Shown here: positions 17,513-26,784 of the stretch, in pieces | Numbering within the stretch: position 1 is the first letter of the stretch | Layout: every line of letters begins with the position of its first letter | Assembly (NCBI GenBank): GCA_025359135.1 | Contig: JANYHJ010000074.1 | Span: forward strand, 1-64,000 | Source: Gemmatimonadota bacterium | GTDB lineage: Bacteria > Gemmatimonadota > Gemmatimonadetes > Gemmatimonadales > Gemmatimonadaceae | Direction: 5' to 3' | Length of the DNA stretch: 64,000 nucleotides | Program-made: the position numbers and the translations under genes | Notes under the pieces: generated by a model | Told to the model about the DNA's origin: nothing | The model's input: only the letters and a program-made list of their open reading frames with translations | Database searches by the model: none

Positions 17513-19777
17513 CTAGGGCACGGAGAACGTCTCGTCGCCCGTTCGCACCATCAGCTGACGGCCATCGGTGCGGACCACCACGGTTCCTGTCTGGTCGGTG
17601 CGCAGCACCCGCACTCCTGCGCGTGCCAGTGCACTCAACGTGCCCGGATTCGGGTGCCCGTAGCGGTTGATGCGCCCCACGGAAATCACCGCGAGACGCG
17701 GGTTGACCGCCTCCAGCAACGCGGGGGTCGTGCTCGTGCGCGACCCGTGGTGCCCAACCTTGAGCACGTCGGCGTGGAGGGCAGTATCTGCGTGGTCGCG
17801 CAGCCAGGACTCCTCACCGCCCTCGGCGTCGCCCGTGAGCAGCATCGTCACGGCGCCATAGCGCACGCGCACCACGACGCTCGCCTCGTTCGCGTCCTGC
17901 TGCGCCATCACCCACGCGGAATCGGGCGCGAGCACGGTGAACTCCACGGAATCGATGACGCGCGTGTCGCCCGGATGCACGCGGTGCCAGCCGATGCGCC
18001 GCGCGCGCGCCGCGCTGAGCATGCGCCGGTACCCCGGCGTCGGGCCCACCCACGCGCCGTCCCAGATCTCGTCCGCACCGAGCTGCGCGAGCACGGCCGC
18101 AGCGCCGCCCACGTGATCCGCATGCGCGTGCGAGAGCACGAACAACGCCACGCGTTCGGCGCCCTGCCGCTTGAGATACGGAACAACCGTGCGGGCGCCC
18201 GCGTCGCCGCCGGGCCACTCGCGCCCCGCGTCCATCACGACCCAATGCCCGCCGGGCGTGCGCAGGGCGAGCGCATCGCCCTGGCCGACGTCGATCACGT
18301 GAAGCTCGAGGCCGCCGCTTCCCGACGTCCCGGGCAAGTGCGCGCCCTTGGGCGAAGGCCACCAGACGCATCCAGCGAGTGCCACGAGCGCGAGCAGCGC
18401 GGGACGCGCCGGCCAGCGACTCACGCACGCCACCACCGCAGCAATGGCCGCGAGCGACGCCAACACGGCCACCGCGTCGCCGGGTGTCACGGCCACGCTG
18501 CCGCCGGGCACGGCCGCGCCGACCATCGCCACACGATCGAGCGCTGCGAGCAGCGGGTGTGCGCTCGACGCGAACAGTCGCCCGACCGGCTTCGCCCACG
18601 AGAACGCGAGCGCGAGGAAGAGCGCCGGTTGCGTGACGCCCATGATCGGCGCGGCCGCGAGGTTCGTGAGCGGCGCGATCAGCGACAAGCGCCCGATCTG
18701 GCACGCCACGAGCGGCGCAGTGACCGCGGTGGCGACCACAGACGTCAGTGCCTCGCGCGCGAGCGTTCGCTTCCATCCGCGCCAGCTCTGCGGGATCACC
18801 CGCGGCGCGAGCGCGCCGGTGGCAATCAACGACGCCATGCCGCCCACGCTCAACTGCCAGCCGAGGTCGCTCACCGTGCGAACGTCGAGCGCCACGGGCA
18901 CGAGCGCGCCGAGCGCCAACGGCGCCCACGGACTGGTCGGTCGTTGCAACAGCTGGCCGACGCCGACGGCCGCGAGCATCACGCCACTGCGCACCGCGGG
19001 CGGCGGACAGCCCAGCATCAGGATGTAGGCGCCGAGCAACACGGCGGTCGCACCGAACCTTGTGCGTGGGCCGACGCGCAGTGCGCCCAGCAGCAGGACG
19101 ATCGCCTCACCGAGGATCGCGACATGCAATCCCGAAATCGAAAGCATGTGGACGATGCCCGCGTCGGCCCAGCGCATCCGCACGTCACCCGCGAGCCCGC
19201 GCATGTCGGCCACGAGCAGCGCGCGCGCCATCGGGGCGTCGTCGCCAAAGATCGTGTCGATCTGCGCACCGGCGCGAAAGCGCATCGCGGCCCACGCATC
19301 TTGTCCGATCGTCACGCCCAGATGCGCCTCGCGCACCTGCAGGCCGCGCTCCGCCTCCTGCGCCGCACCGCTCGCAACGACCAGCGCCCCGGGCGCTGCG
19401 GCGCCGCTCGCAATCAGCAACGCGGCCTTTGCTTCGCAGTCGCCCACGCGTAGTCGCGCCTGCACGAACGCGCCAACCGTCGCGCTGTCGGCGTCGAGCT
19501 GCGCCACCCACGCATGCGCGCGCCGCACCCGCGCCGCGCATGCCGCGTCGCGCCGCACGGTCGCGTCGCCCCACCAGCACGCCGACGCGCCGACGAGCGC
19601 GAGCGCGAACGCCACCGCACGCGCCGGCTTGCCCGACATGAACGGATGCGGCGCTACTCGCCAGAGCGCGTGGCCGAGCGCGAGCACAATGAATGCCGCA
19701 CCCCACGCACCGTACCCGCCGAGCCCGAGCAGCAGTCCCGACACCACGGCCAACGCAAATGCCAACACGAGCGGCAT
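17513..19777 (-). CDS. comEC: ComEC/Rec2-type DNA uptake channel with C-terminal metallo-beta-lactamase domain
   Basis: ComEC forms the inner-membrane channel for single-stranded DNA during transformation. The 754-residue protein starts with two membrane segments, a DUF4131 region, then the Competence domain from about residue 200 (LSISGLHVAILGEAIVLLL, CPPPAVRSGVML) with many membrane helices, and from about residue 500 a metallo-beta-lactamase domain with VIDVGQGDALALR and SHAHADHVGG. The ATG at 19777 removes an improbable polar extension. A hairpin separates it from comFB upstream. Confidence 0.9.
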   Translation of the reverse strand: MPLVLAFALAVVSGLLLGLGGYGAWGAAFIVLALGHALWRVAPHPFMSGKPARAVAFALALVGASACWWGDATVRRDAACAARVRRAHAWVAQLDADSATVGAFVQARLRVGDCEAKAALLIASGAAAPGALVVASGAAQEAERGLQVREAHLGVTIGQDAWAAMRFRAGAQIDTIFGDDAPMARALLVADMRGLAGDVRMRWADAGIVHMLSISGLHVAILGEAIVLLLGALRVGPRTRFGATAVLLGAYILMLGCPPPAVRSGVMLAAVGVGQLLQRPTSPWAPLALGALVPVALDVRTVSDLGWQLSVGGMASLIATGALAPRVIPQSWRGWKRTLAREALTSVVATAVTAPLVACQIGRLSLIAPLTNLAAAPIMGVTQPALFLALAFSWAKPVGRLFASSAHPLLAALDRVAMVGAAVPGGSVAVTPGDAVAVLASLAAIAAVVACVSRWPARPALLALVALAGCVWWPSPKGAHLPGTSGSGGLELHVIDVGQGDALALRTPGGHWVVMDAGREWPGGDAGARTVVPYLKRQGAERVALFVLSHAHADHVGGAAAVLAQLGADEIWDGAWVGPTPGYRRMLSAARARRIGWHRVHPGDTRVIDSVEFTVLAPDSAWVMAQQDANEASVVVRVRYGAVTMLLTGDAEGGEESWLRDHADTALHADVLKVGHHGSRTSTTPALLEAVNPRLAVISVGRINRYGHPNPGTLSALARAGVRVLRTDQTGTVVVRTDGRQLMVRTGDETFSVP

Positions 19778-19795
19778 GCTCCCCCGGACGCACGA

Positions 19796-19826
19796 CGGGC
19801 CGGTACGCCCTCGGCGCACCGGCCCG
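19796..19826. terminator. Hairpin between comFB and comEC
   Basis: Nine-base perfect arms cgggccggt (19796-19804) and accggcccg (19818-19826) with a 13-base loop, in the 73-base gap between the two genes. No T-run follows on the minus strand. It may attenuate or stabilise the transcript. Confidence 0.5.
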
Positions 19827-19850
19827 CTTCATTCGGGACGCGCTTCGGGG

Positions 19851-20162
19851 CTACCCCTTCGGGAGGTGACGCGGCGCGGCCGCGACCTTACGCATGGCTT
19901 CGAGCACGACCACCATGATCTCCGCGCGGGCCTGCTCCTGCTGGAGCTCGGCGCGCGTGATCACGGAGCCGCGGCGCGCTCCCGAGGTGTAGCGGGGACG
20001 AATCTGGTTGAGCGCCATCGTGAGGACGTCATCCTTGCATTGCGTACAGCCACAATATCCCGCGACCTTGTTGCGCAGGAGGTCGTGCTGTTCCTCGAGC
20101 GACTCCTCGATCAGGTTGATCATGCGCGCGGCGCTGGGCCGGAGGGGCGTGGATTCTGTCAT
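19851..20162 (-). CDS. ComFB-domain protein
   Basis: A 103-residue helical protein with the CGCTQC cysteine cluster (Cys37, Cys39, Cys42) and the NLIEESLEEQHDLL and DDVLTMALNQIRPRY segments of the late-competence ComFB family. Family members have been linked to competence and, in other bacteria, to nucleotide second messenger binding. Its start overlaps the miaB stop as ATGA, and comEC follows, so a link to DNA uptake is suggested by position as well as by domain. Confidence 0.8.
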   Translation of the reverse strand: MTESTPLRPSAARMINLIEESLEEQHDLLRNKVAGYCGCTQCKDDVLTMALNQIRPRYTSGARRGSVITRAELQQEQARAEIMVVVLEAMRKVAAAPRHLPKG

Positions 20163-21511
20163 CCGGCCATGGGCAGGGCGGCGCGGCTCGACACCGGCGC
20201 CCCCGTGAAGGTGGATCCCGTGGTGCCGGTCAGCTCCACGGTCAGGTAGTCGCCCGGCGCGTAGCCGTCCGCCGGAATGAGCACGGTCTTGAAGTCGCGC
20301 GTGCGCGCCATGAGGTGACCACCGCGCTTGGCCGTGCGCTCGACGAGCACCTCGTGCCGCTCGCCGAGTCGGCCGAGGTTGCGCACGCGTGAGCCGCCGC
20401 GAACGGTCGTGATCAACTGGTCGAGGCGCGCGCTCGCGACCTCATCAGGCACGGTGAGCTCCGTCGGCATGCGCGTGGCCGGAGTGCCCTCGCGCGCGGA
20501 GAACTTGAAGGTGAAGGCATCCTCGAAGCCGATCGCCTCGACGGCGCTGATCGTTTCGGCGAATTCGTCGTCGGTCTCGCCGGGGAAGCCGACGATGACG
20601 TCCGTGGTGAGCGCGAGGCCGGGGATGGCGGCGCGCAGCCGCGCCACGCAGTCGAAGTACTCCTCGCGTGTGTAGCGGCGCAGCATGCGCTTGAGTGTAC
20701 GGCTCGATCCGCTCTGCATCGGCAGGTGAACGTGTTCACACACCGCAGGCACCCCGGCCATCGCGGCGATGACGCGATCGGAGAAGTCGTTGGGATGCGG
20801 GCTGGTGAAGCGCAGACGCTTGATGCCGTCCACCGCACCAACTGCGCGCAGCAGGTCCGCGAAGTCGTGGCCGCCCGTGCGATATGAATTCACGGTCTGG
20901 CCAAGCAGGATCACCTCGGTGATGCCCTGCTCCGCGGTCGCGCGCACTTCGCGCACGACGTCGCCCAGGTCGCGGCTGCGCTCGGGTCCGCGCGTGGTCG
21001 GCACGATGCAGTACGTGCAGCGATAGTCGCAGCCGCGCTGCACCGGGATCCACGCCTTGACCCGGTCGCCGCGAATCGGCAGCACGTCCTGGTAGTGCTC
21101 CTCGAGGTCGAAGTCGGTGACCGCGCTGCGCTGGCCGTTGCGCGCGCCGTCGATCAGGTCCGGGAGCGCGCGATAGCCGTCGGGCCCGATCACGAGCGAC
21201 ACGTGTCTGGCCTGATCGAGCAGCCGCGGCCCGAGACGCTGCGCCATGCAGCCCGTCACGCCCATGATCGTGCCGGCCTTCATGTGGCGCTTGAGTTCGC
21301 CCAGTCGGCCGATGACGCGTGTCTCGGCGTGCTCGCGAATCGCACAGGTGTTGACGAGGATCACGTCGGCGCCCTCGGGTCCCTCGGCCTGCTCGTAGCC
21401 CGCGGCCGTGAGCGTCCCGAGCATCAGCTCGGAATCGCTCACGTTCATCTGGCATCCGTAGGTCTCGATGTAGACCGTGCGACGAGCGTCGGTCATCGGC
21501 GTGGGGCGCAT
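20159..21511 (-). CDS. miaB: tRNA-2-methylthio-N6-isopentenyladenosine37 synthase
   Basis: MiaB is a radical-SAM enzyme that adds a methylthio group to isopentenyl-A37 of tRNAs. The 450-residue protein has the N-terminal cluster cysteines (ETYGCQMN, NTCAIREHAE, GCMAQR), the radical-SAM triad CDYRCTYCIVP near residue 160, and a C-terminal TRAM domain. All expected cysteines are visible. It overlaps comFB by four bases. Confidence 0.95.
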   Translation of the reverse strand: MRPTPMTDARRTVYIETYGCQMNVSDSELMLGTLTAAGYEQAEGPEGADVILVNTCAIREHAETRVIGRLGELKRHMKAGTIMGVTGCMAQRLGPRLLDQARHVSLVIGPDGYRALPDLIDGARNGQRSAVTDFDLEEHYQDVLPIRGDRVKAWIPVQRGCDYRCTYCIVPTTRGPERSRDLGDVVREVRATAEQGITEVILLGQTVNSYRTGGHDFADLLRAVGAVDGIKRLRFTSPHPNDFSDRVIAAMAGVPAVCEHVHLPMQSGSSRTLKRMLRRYTREEYFDCVARLRAAIPGLALTTDVIVGFPGETDDEFAETISAVEAIGFEDAFTFKFSAREGTPATRMPTELTVPDEVASARLDQLITTVRGGSRVRNLGRLGERHEVLVERTAKRGGHLMARTRDFKTVLIPADGYAPGDYLTVELTGTTGSTFTGAPVSSRAALPMAG

Positions 21512-21578
21512 GTCGAGGGAAGGCGGCGCGGGGGAAATTTACACCGCCGGCAGCCCGATAGTCGCGCGGGCACGGACC

Positions 21579-22739
21579 TCACGCCCCGGCGTGGGCCACG
21601 GGCAGGTACAGGTGGAACGTCGCACCGGCGCCCTCGGCGCTCTGGACCCAGATGCGGCCGCCATGCGCGTCGGCCACCAGCTTGCAGAAGGAGAGCCCGA
21701 GCCCCGACGAACGCGCCGTGCTCACGCCGGCCACGCGCACCCGTTCGAACTTGCGGAAGATCAGCTCGTGATAGGCGGGTGCGATGCCGGGGCCGTCATC
21801 CGTAACCGAGATGCGCACGCCGCCCTGGTCGGCGCGCGCACTGAGCGTGATCGTCACCGCACGTCGCGCATGCACGACCGCGTTCTGGATCAAGTTGTTG
21901 AGCACGCGGCGCAGCAGCGCGTGATCGACGTGCACCACGGGAAGCTCGGCACTCGCATCGAGCGCGGCGCTGCCGCCGTCCTGCCGGAAGCGGAGTTCCC
22001 ATTCGTCGATGACGCCGCGCAGAAACGGTTCCACGTCGAGCGGAGCGCGCTCCAGCTGCACGTGGGCTTCCTCGAGCCGCGCGAGCTCGAGCAGGTCCTC
22101 GATCAGGCTCAACAGGTCGCCTGCGCGCAGCTGGGCATCACCGAGCGCCCCGGCCTGTGCCGGCGTGACTCCGCCGAAGTCACCGTCACCCAGCATCTCG
22201 AGCGTGGCCTGCACGGCGGCAAGCGGCGTCTTGAGGTCGTGCACGATCATCTTCATCAGATCGTCGCGCACCTTCTCGAGTTCGCGCAGCTTGCGGTAGC
22301 TGCCCTCGAGTTCGTCGGTAGCGGTGCGCAACGCCAGCAGCGAGCGGATGCGCGCGCCGAGCACCATGCGGTTGTGCGGCTTGGTGAGGAAATCGTCGCC
22401 GCCCGCCTCGATCGCCTTGACCCGGTCGGTGGTGTCGTTGAGCGCCGTCACGAACACCACGGGGATGCGGGCGGTGCGCGGGTCGCGCTTGAGGCGGCGA
22501 CAGACTTCGAAGCCGGTGGCGCGATCCTCGCAGCCGAGATCGCCGGCCGGCATCGCCACGTCGAGGATCGCGAGTACCGGGCGGTGCTCCGCGGCCGCGG
22601 CGAGCGCCGCGGGTCCATCGGCGGCGGCCACCGTGCGGAAGCCGAGCGTGGCCAGCTGGTCTTGCAGCAGCTCCACGTTCGCCGGCACGTCGTCGGCGAC
22701 GAGGACGAGCGGCGCGTCGAGGCTGAGCGCGGCGCTCAT
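21579..22739 (-). CDS. Receiver-histidine kinase fusion protein
   Basis: A 386-residue soluble protein with a receiver domain first (residues about 10-125; phosphorylatable Asp in LAILDVAMPAG), then a HisKA dimer domain with the phospho-accepting His in MIVHDLKTPLAAV near residue 190, and an HATPase domain with NLIQNAVVHA, DDGPGIAP and SGLGLSFCKL. The order receiver-kinase means it likely receives phosphate from, or is controlled by, another kinase and lacks its own sensor. No cognate regulator is adjacent. It lies 7 bases after an outer-membrane protein gene. Confidence 0.9.
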   Translation of the reverse strand: MSAALSLDAPLVLVADDVPANVELLQDQLATLGFRTVAAADGPAALAAAAEHRPVLAILDVAMPAGDLGCEDRATGFEVCRRLKRDPRTARIPVVFVTALNDTTDRVKAIEAGGDDFLTKPHNRMVLGARIRSLLALRTATDELEGSYRKLRELEKVRDDLMKMIVHDLKTPLAAVQATLEMLGDGDFGGVTPAQAGALGDAQLRAGDLLSLIEDLLELARLEEAHVQLERAPLDVEPFLRGVIDEWELRFRQDGGSAALDASAELPVVHVDHALLRRVLNNLIQNAVVHARRAVTITLSARADQGGVRISVTDDGPGIAPAYHELIFRKFERVRVAGVSTARSSGLGLSFCKLVADAHGGRIWVQSAEGAGATFHLYLPVAHAGA

Positions 22740-22746
22740 GACCCGA

Positions 22747-23892
22747 CTACGGGAGGATGCCGAGGCCGACCGAGAAGGTCCAGGCGGTCTCGCTCAGGCC
22801 GCCCGAGGCGCTGCGCGCCGCGCGCGAGAGGGCGAGATCGAGGATCGACCGCCCCTGCCCGAGGAAGAACGACATGCCGCCCGAGATGCTCCCTTCCTTC
22901 ACGCCGTACGGTCCGACACCGAACGGTAGGGTGCGCGACGACAACCCGGCCCGCCAGACGGTCGGAATGCCGAAGGTGAGCGGTCCGTTGGACTCGACGC
23001 CCAGCGCACCGTCCCACGCATCCTGGGTGCCGCGCGGATCCTGCAGCATCGAGCGCATCGCCGACCATCCGTTCCACGTGAGGGCGGCGGTGATCTGCGC
23101 GCCCTTGGCGATGTCGGTGCGCGCAGAGAGTCCGAACCGCGCCGGCACCCGTCCGCTCACCAGCTGGCCGGAGTCGCGGATCGATGCGGTGAGCGTGCCA
23201 CCGAAACGCGCCGAGCCCGCGATCGTGATCTTGTCGACCGGCGTCCACTCGGCGCCCACCGACACGGCCTTGCCCCAGTAACGCAGGTCGCTCGTGAGTT
23301 GCGCCGACACGTACTTGGCGAGCGAATCGGGGAAAGTGCGGACCGTCGTCATCTGGTTGCTGCCGACGATCGCGTGCAAGCCCAGGCCTGCGCGCAGCCG
23401 CTCCGTGAACTTCCACGCAAAACCGAGGCGCACGTCGGACATGCCACCGCGACTCTGCTGCGTCTGCCGGTACGTGGCCGTGTCGCCATTGATGTTCTGG
23501 ACGGCCGAATCGGAGATGCCCCACGTGCGGTCGAAGAGGCTCGACGCGCTCACTCCCACCATGCCGCGCGACTCCGGACCGACGGCGATCATGGCCGCAA
23601 AGAGCGGAAAGCGGAACACCGACGTGGACGTGGAGCCACCCGGCACTGTCGTCGTGCGGAACTCCGGATCGTACTGGATGATGATCGCCGAGCGCCCGAG
23701 CTGCAGCATGGCGGCCGGGTTGAGCGGCGACGCCGCGTCGAATTCGGCAAGGGCACCGGCGGCACCGCGCGAGCGGGTGCTCGCCTCGCCCCCGTTGTAG
23801 CCGTAGCCCTGCGACCCGAGGGTGCCCTGCGCCGCGACCAGATGCGGTGCAAGCGTGAACGCGGCGACGAGGCAGATGACGCGGTGCATCAT
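22747..23892 (-). CDS. Secreted outer-membrane barrel-like protein
   Basis: A 381-residue protein with a signal peptide (first 20 residues, cut after LVAAQ). It then has LAEFDAASPLNPAAM, a pattern of outer-membrane PorV/FadL-like proteins of other phyla, and repeated amphipathic strands ending GLGILP. The ATG at 23892 overlaps the stop of the upstream lipoprotein gene, which suggests the two are made together. Function is unknown; a lipoprotein-barrel pair for surface export or assembly is one guess. Confidence 0.68.
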   Translation of the reverse strand: MMHRVICLVAAFTLAPHLVAAQGTLGSQGYGYNGGEASTRSRGAAGALAEFDAASPLNPAAMLQLGRSAIIIQYDPEFRTTTVPGGSTSTSVFRFPLFAAMIAVGPESRGMVGVSASSLFDRTWGISDSAVQNINGDTATYRQTQQSRGGMSDVRLGFAWKFTERLRAGLGLHAIVGSNQMTTVRTFPDSLAKYVSAQLTSDLRYWGKAVSVGAEWTPVDKITIAGSARFGGTLTASIRDSGQLVSGRVPARFGLSARTDIAKGAQITAALTWNGWSAMRSMLQDPRGTQDAWDGALGVESNGPLTFGIPTVWRAGLSSRTLPFGVGPYGVKEGSISGGMSFFLGQGRSILDLALSRAARSASGGLSETAWTFSVGLGILP

Positions 23893-25211
23893 GGCGTCAC
23901 CGTCGTGGGGCGGGGGATGTACTGGATCCGAAGGGTCGGGCGCAGGCCGCTCGGGGCCGTCGACGAGAAGAAACGCATCTCGGCCTGCGTGAAGCCCTCG
24001 TCCGCGACACGCAGCGCGAGGATGCGGCGCAGCAGCGTCGGGTTGACGCGCCACTGTCGCACCACCGCAGTGACCTCGACGAGTCGCTTGCCACTGTCCC
24101 GCGGCACGAGATCGAGGGAGTCGGTCCACGCTCCCTTGGCGTACGCGGCGCGGAGGGTGCCGGTGAGCGGCTGGGCGAACGAGATCGCGCGCACGGGATC
24201 GGTCACGAAGGCGGTCGCGGATGACACGAGCGGGTAGAGCGCGGTCGTGTCGGTGTCGCGGTACCCACGCCTCGGCAGCTGCGTGAGCGTGAGGGTCGCG
24301 CGGACGACTTCGGATGAGTCCACGATCTTCGTCGGGATGTTGAACGTGAAGACGGGGCGCCGCGCCGGAACGCCGCCGACCGAGTTCGTGGTGGATGCGG
24401 GCGACGGTGAGCCAATGACCACCTGCGTCCAGTCGGCAAACGACGCCTGTGCCGTCGAGAAGAGGAGCGGCGTGTTCGAGCGCGGCACCAACTGCTCCAT
24501 CGTCGCGCCGGAGTCGGGGGCGGCCTTGTAGTACAGGCGCGGCCCGAGCCCCGATTCGCTCGACCGGATGCGCACGAAGACATCCGAGCCCGGGGCCACG
24601 ACCTGCAGCCCGACGCGGAGGCGGCCCGGGCCGGCCACCACCTGTCGCATCTTCGCGGTATCGATCGGCACGCTGACCGTGTCGAGCCAGTCGAGTGACG
24701 TGAAGGTGCGGCTGCCGATGAGGCGCGACGGACGGAAGAGCGGCACGAGCAGCTGCGTGAGCGAGTCGACCACGGTCGTGTCGACGTCGTAGACGTTGAT
24801 CGTGAACGACGCCGGGACGTGCGACTTGAGCGTGTCGATCGTGAGGAAGAGGTGCGCGCTGTCGGGATTGGTGATCGCCACGGGCGACGAATCGACGGTG
24901 AAGCCGGGGGGCAGGTACGCCGTCGCGATCGAGTCGAAGCGGATGATCCCGCGCGCGTCCAGCGTGTTGCTCACCTGCGCGAGCACGAGCTGCAGTTCGA
25001 GTCCGAAGGTCGGGAAGCCCGTCAGCGTCGTGTCGGTGACTTCGAGCTCGAAGGTGGTGTCCTTGATGCCGACGTTCTGGTTCGGGCACAGCGCCGGACA
25101 GGCCTGCGTGCCAACGTCGTTCTCCGTACAGGCGGTGGCGGCGGCAACGAGTCCAGCGAGCAGGATGAACAGCGCGCGTCGGGCCGCGCCGTGGAATGGC
25201 AAGAGTTGCAT
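23889..25211 (-). CDS. Predicted lipoprotein, function unknown
   Basis: A 440-residue protein starting MQLLPFHGAARRAL with a lipobox-type end of the signal (AAATAC, Cys at about 28). The body is rich in Thr, Val and Asp with beta-type stretches; no catalytic motif is recognised. The ATG shares a base with the cdd stop (TGATG), and the gene overlaps the barrel protein that follows. It may be the periplasmic partner of that barrel. Confidence 0.7.
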   Translation of the reverse strand: MQLLPFHGAARRALFILLAGLVAAATACTENDVGTQACPALCPNQNVGIKDTTFELEVTDTTLTGFPTFGLELQLVLAQVSNTLDARGIIRFDSIATAYLPPGFTVDSSPVAITNPDSAHLFLTIDTLKSHVPASFTINVYDVDTTVVDSLTQLLVPLFRPSRLIGSRTFTSLDWLDTVSVPIDTAKMRQVVAGPGRLRVGLQVVAPGSDVFVRIRSSESGLGPRLYYKAAPDSGATMEQLVPRSNTPLLFSTAQASFADWTQVVIGSPSPASTTNSVGGVPARRPVFTFNIPTKIVDSSEVVRATLTLTQLPRRGYRDTDTTALYPLVSSATAFVTDPVRAISFAQPLTGTLRAAYAKGAWTDSLDLVPRDSGKRLVEVTAVVRQWRVNPTLLRRILALRVADEGFTQAEMRFFSSTAPSGLRPTLRIQYIPRPTTVTP

Positions 25212-25618
25212 CAGTGTTGCGAAGGGAGCGACGACGGCGTGAACGGCGACGGCAACAGGTCGGAGAGGATCCAGTGCGCCTCCCGGCCCGACGTGGCACG
25301 ACTGACCACCGACATCCCCGGCGAAAACTCCGCCAAGGCCTGCCGGCACATGCCACACGGTGGGGTTGGTTCGATCGCGTCCGTCACGATCACCACCGCC
25401 CTGAACTCGCGCTGGCCGCGCGCGACCGCGGCCGCCAGCGCCGCCCGTTCGGCACAGACACCGCACGGGTAACTCGCGGACTCGACATTACACCCCGCGA
25501 CGACCGAGAGGTCCTCGCAGAGCAACGCGGCCCCGACCTTGAATCCCGAGTACGGCGCGTAGGCCTGCGTCATGGCGGCCCGAGCCTCGGCCCGGACGCG
25601 GTCCAGTGGATCCGTCAT
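25211..25618 (-). CDS. cdd: Cytidine deaminase
   Basis: It converts cytidine or deoxycytidine to uridine forms in nucleoside salvage. The 135-residue protein has the zinc motifs CAERAALAAA and PCGMCRQALAEF, plus the N-terminal YAPYSGFKVGAALL. The ATG at 25618 overlaps the deoB stop (ATGA). With deoB it forms a nucleoside-salvage pair. Confidence 0.95.
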   Translation of the reverse strand: MTDPLDRVRAEARAAMTQAYAPYSGFKVGAALLCEDLSVVAGCNVESASYPCGVCAERAALAAAVARGQREFRAVVIVTDAIEPTPPCGMCRQALAEFSPGMSVVSRATSGREAHWILSDLLPSPFTPSSLPSQH

Positions 25619-26784
25619 GCCGGGCGCTCCAGCGGTCCGAGGAACGATGTGCCGCGTCCTGGAAACGGGACCCCGAGCCAGTCGGCGACGGTGGCCCCCA
25701 CGTCGCCAAAGCCGGCCCGGCGACCCACCGAACCGGGACGTACCGCGCGGCCGAAGGCCAGCAGCGGCACACACTCACGGGCGTGGTCGGTACTGGCCGT
25801 CGTCGGGTCGTTGCCGTGGTCAGCGGTGATGAACAGCACGTCGTCGTCGCGGAGGAGCTCAAGGAGGCCGGGTAGCGCGGCGTCGAAGTCGCGCAACGCC
25901 CCATGGAACCCCGCAACGTCGTTGCGGTGCCCGTACAACTGGTCAAAATCTACCAGATTGGCGAACAGGAACCCACTCCCCGAGGCCAGCCAGTCGCGAA
26001 TCTGCGCGATTCCCTCGGAATTGCTCGTGGTGTGGACCGATCGGATGGCGCGACCCGCAAAGAGGTCGTCCACCTTGCCGACCCCGTGCCGCGGCACGCC
26101 CGCCGCAGCGAGCGCATCGAGCAGCGTGTCGGCCGGCGGGGCGATCGAGAAATCGCGACGGTTCGGCGTGCGCTCGTAGGCGCCAGGTGATCCGACGAAG
26201 GGCCGTGCGATGACGCGCGACACATCGTGGGGCGCCACGAGCAGCGCGCGCGCCGCCTCGCAACCGGCGTAGAGCTCAGCGAGCGGAATCGTCCCCTCGT
26301 GCGCCGCGACCTGGAAAACAGAGTCAGCCGACGTGTAGACGATCCACGCGCCCGTCTGCTCATGTTCGGCGCCGAAATCGGCGGTCACCTGCGTGCCGCT
26401 TCCAACAACGTTTCCGATGACCGGCCGGCCGGTGTGACGCGAAAACTCCGCAAGGACGTCCGCCGGAAAGCCGCGCGGATACGTGGGGAACGGCTTCTCG
26501 AGCACCACCCCCGCCAACTCCCAGTGGCCCGCCGTCGAGTCCTTGCCTGCGGAGCGCGGCTCGAGCTGCCCCCACACGGCCGTTGGCGTGGCGGTGGGCG
26601 GACATCCCGCGAGCGGCGCAATGTTGCCCAGTCCCGCGCGCTGGAGGTTGGGCAGCGCCAGCCCACCCACCGCGTGCGCGATGTTGCCGAGCGTGTCGCT
26701 CCCCGCATCGCCGTAGCTGGCGGCATCGGGCGCCGCGCCGATGCCCACGCCATCGAGCACGAGGATGAGGGCGCGACGGTTCAT
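25615..26784 (-). CDS. deoB: Phosphopentomutase
   Basis: DeoB interconverts (deoxy)ribose 1- and 5-phosphate. The 389-residue alkaline-phosphatase-fold protein has the N-terminal metal ligand VLDGVGIGAAPDA, the SAGKDSTAGHWE segment with the nucleophilic Thr region, LVDFDQLYGHRND and ITADHGNDPTT. Length is normal. Its start overlaps the alr stop by four bases. Confidence 0.95.
   Translation of the reverse strand: MNRRALILVLDGVGIGAAPDAASYGDAGSDTLGNIAHAVGGLALPNLQRAGLGNIAPLAGCPPTATPTAVWGQLEPRSAGKDSTAGHWELAGVVLEKPFPTYPRGFPADVLAEFSRHTGRPVIGNVVGSGTQVTADFGAEHEQTGAWIVYTSADSVFQVAAHEGTIPLAELYAGCEAARALLVAPHDVSRVIARPFVGSPGAYERTPNRRDFSIAPPADTLLDALAAAGVPRHGVGKVDDLFAGRAIRSVHTTSNSEGIAQIRDWLASGSGFLFANLVDFDQLYGHRNDVAGFHGALRDFDAALPGLLELLRDDDVLFITADHGNDPTTASTDHARECVPLLAFGRAVRPGSVGRRAGFGDVGATVADWLGVPFPGRGTSFLGPLERPA

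Noticed and set aside
22747-25356. 869-codon minus-strand frame covering both the barrel protein and the lipoprotein
   Set aside because: The upstream half is the wrong frame of the lipoprotein gene; the barrel has its own ATG and signal peptide at 23892.
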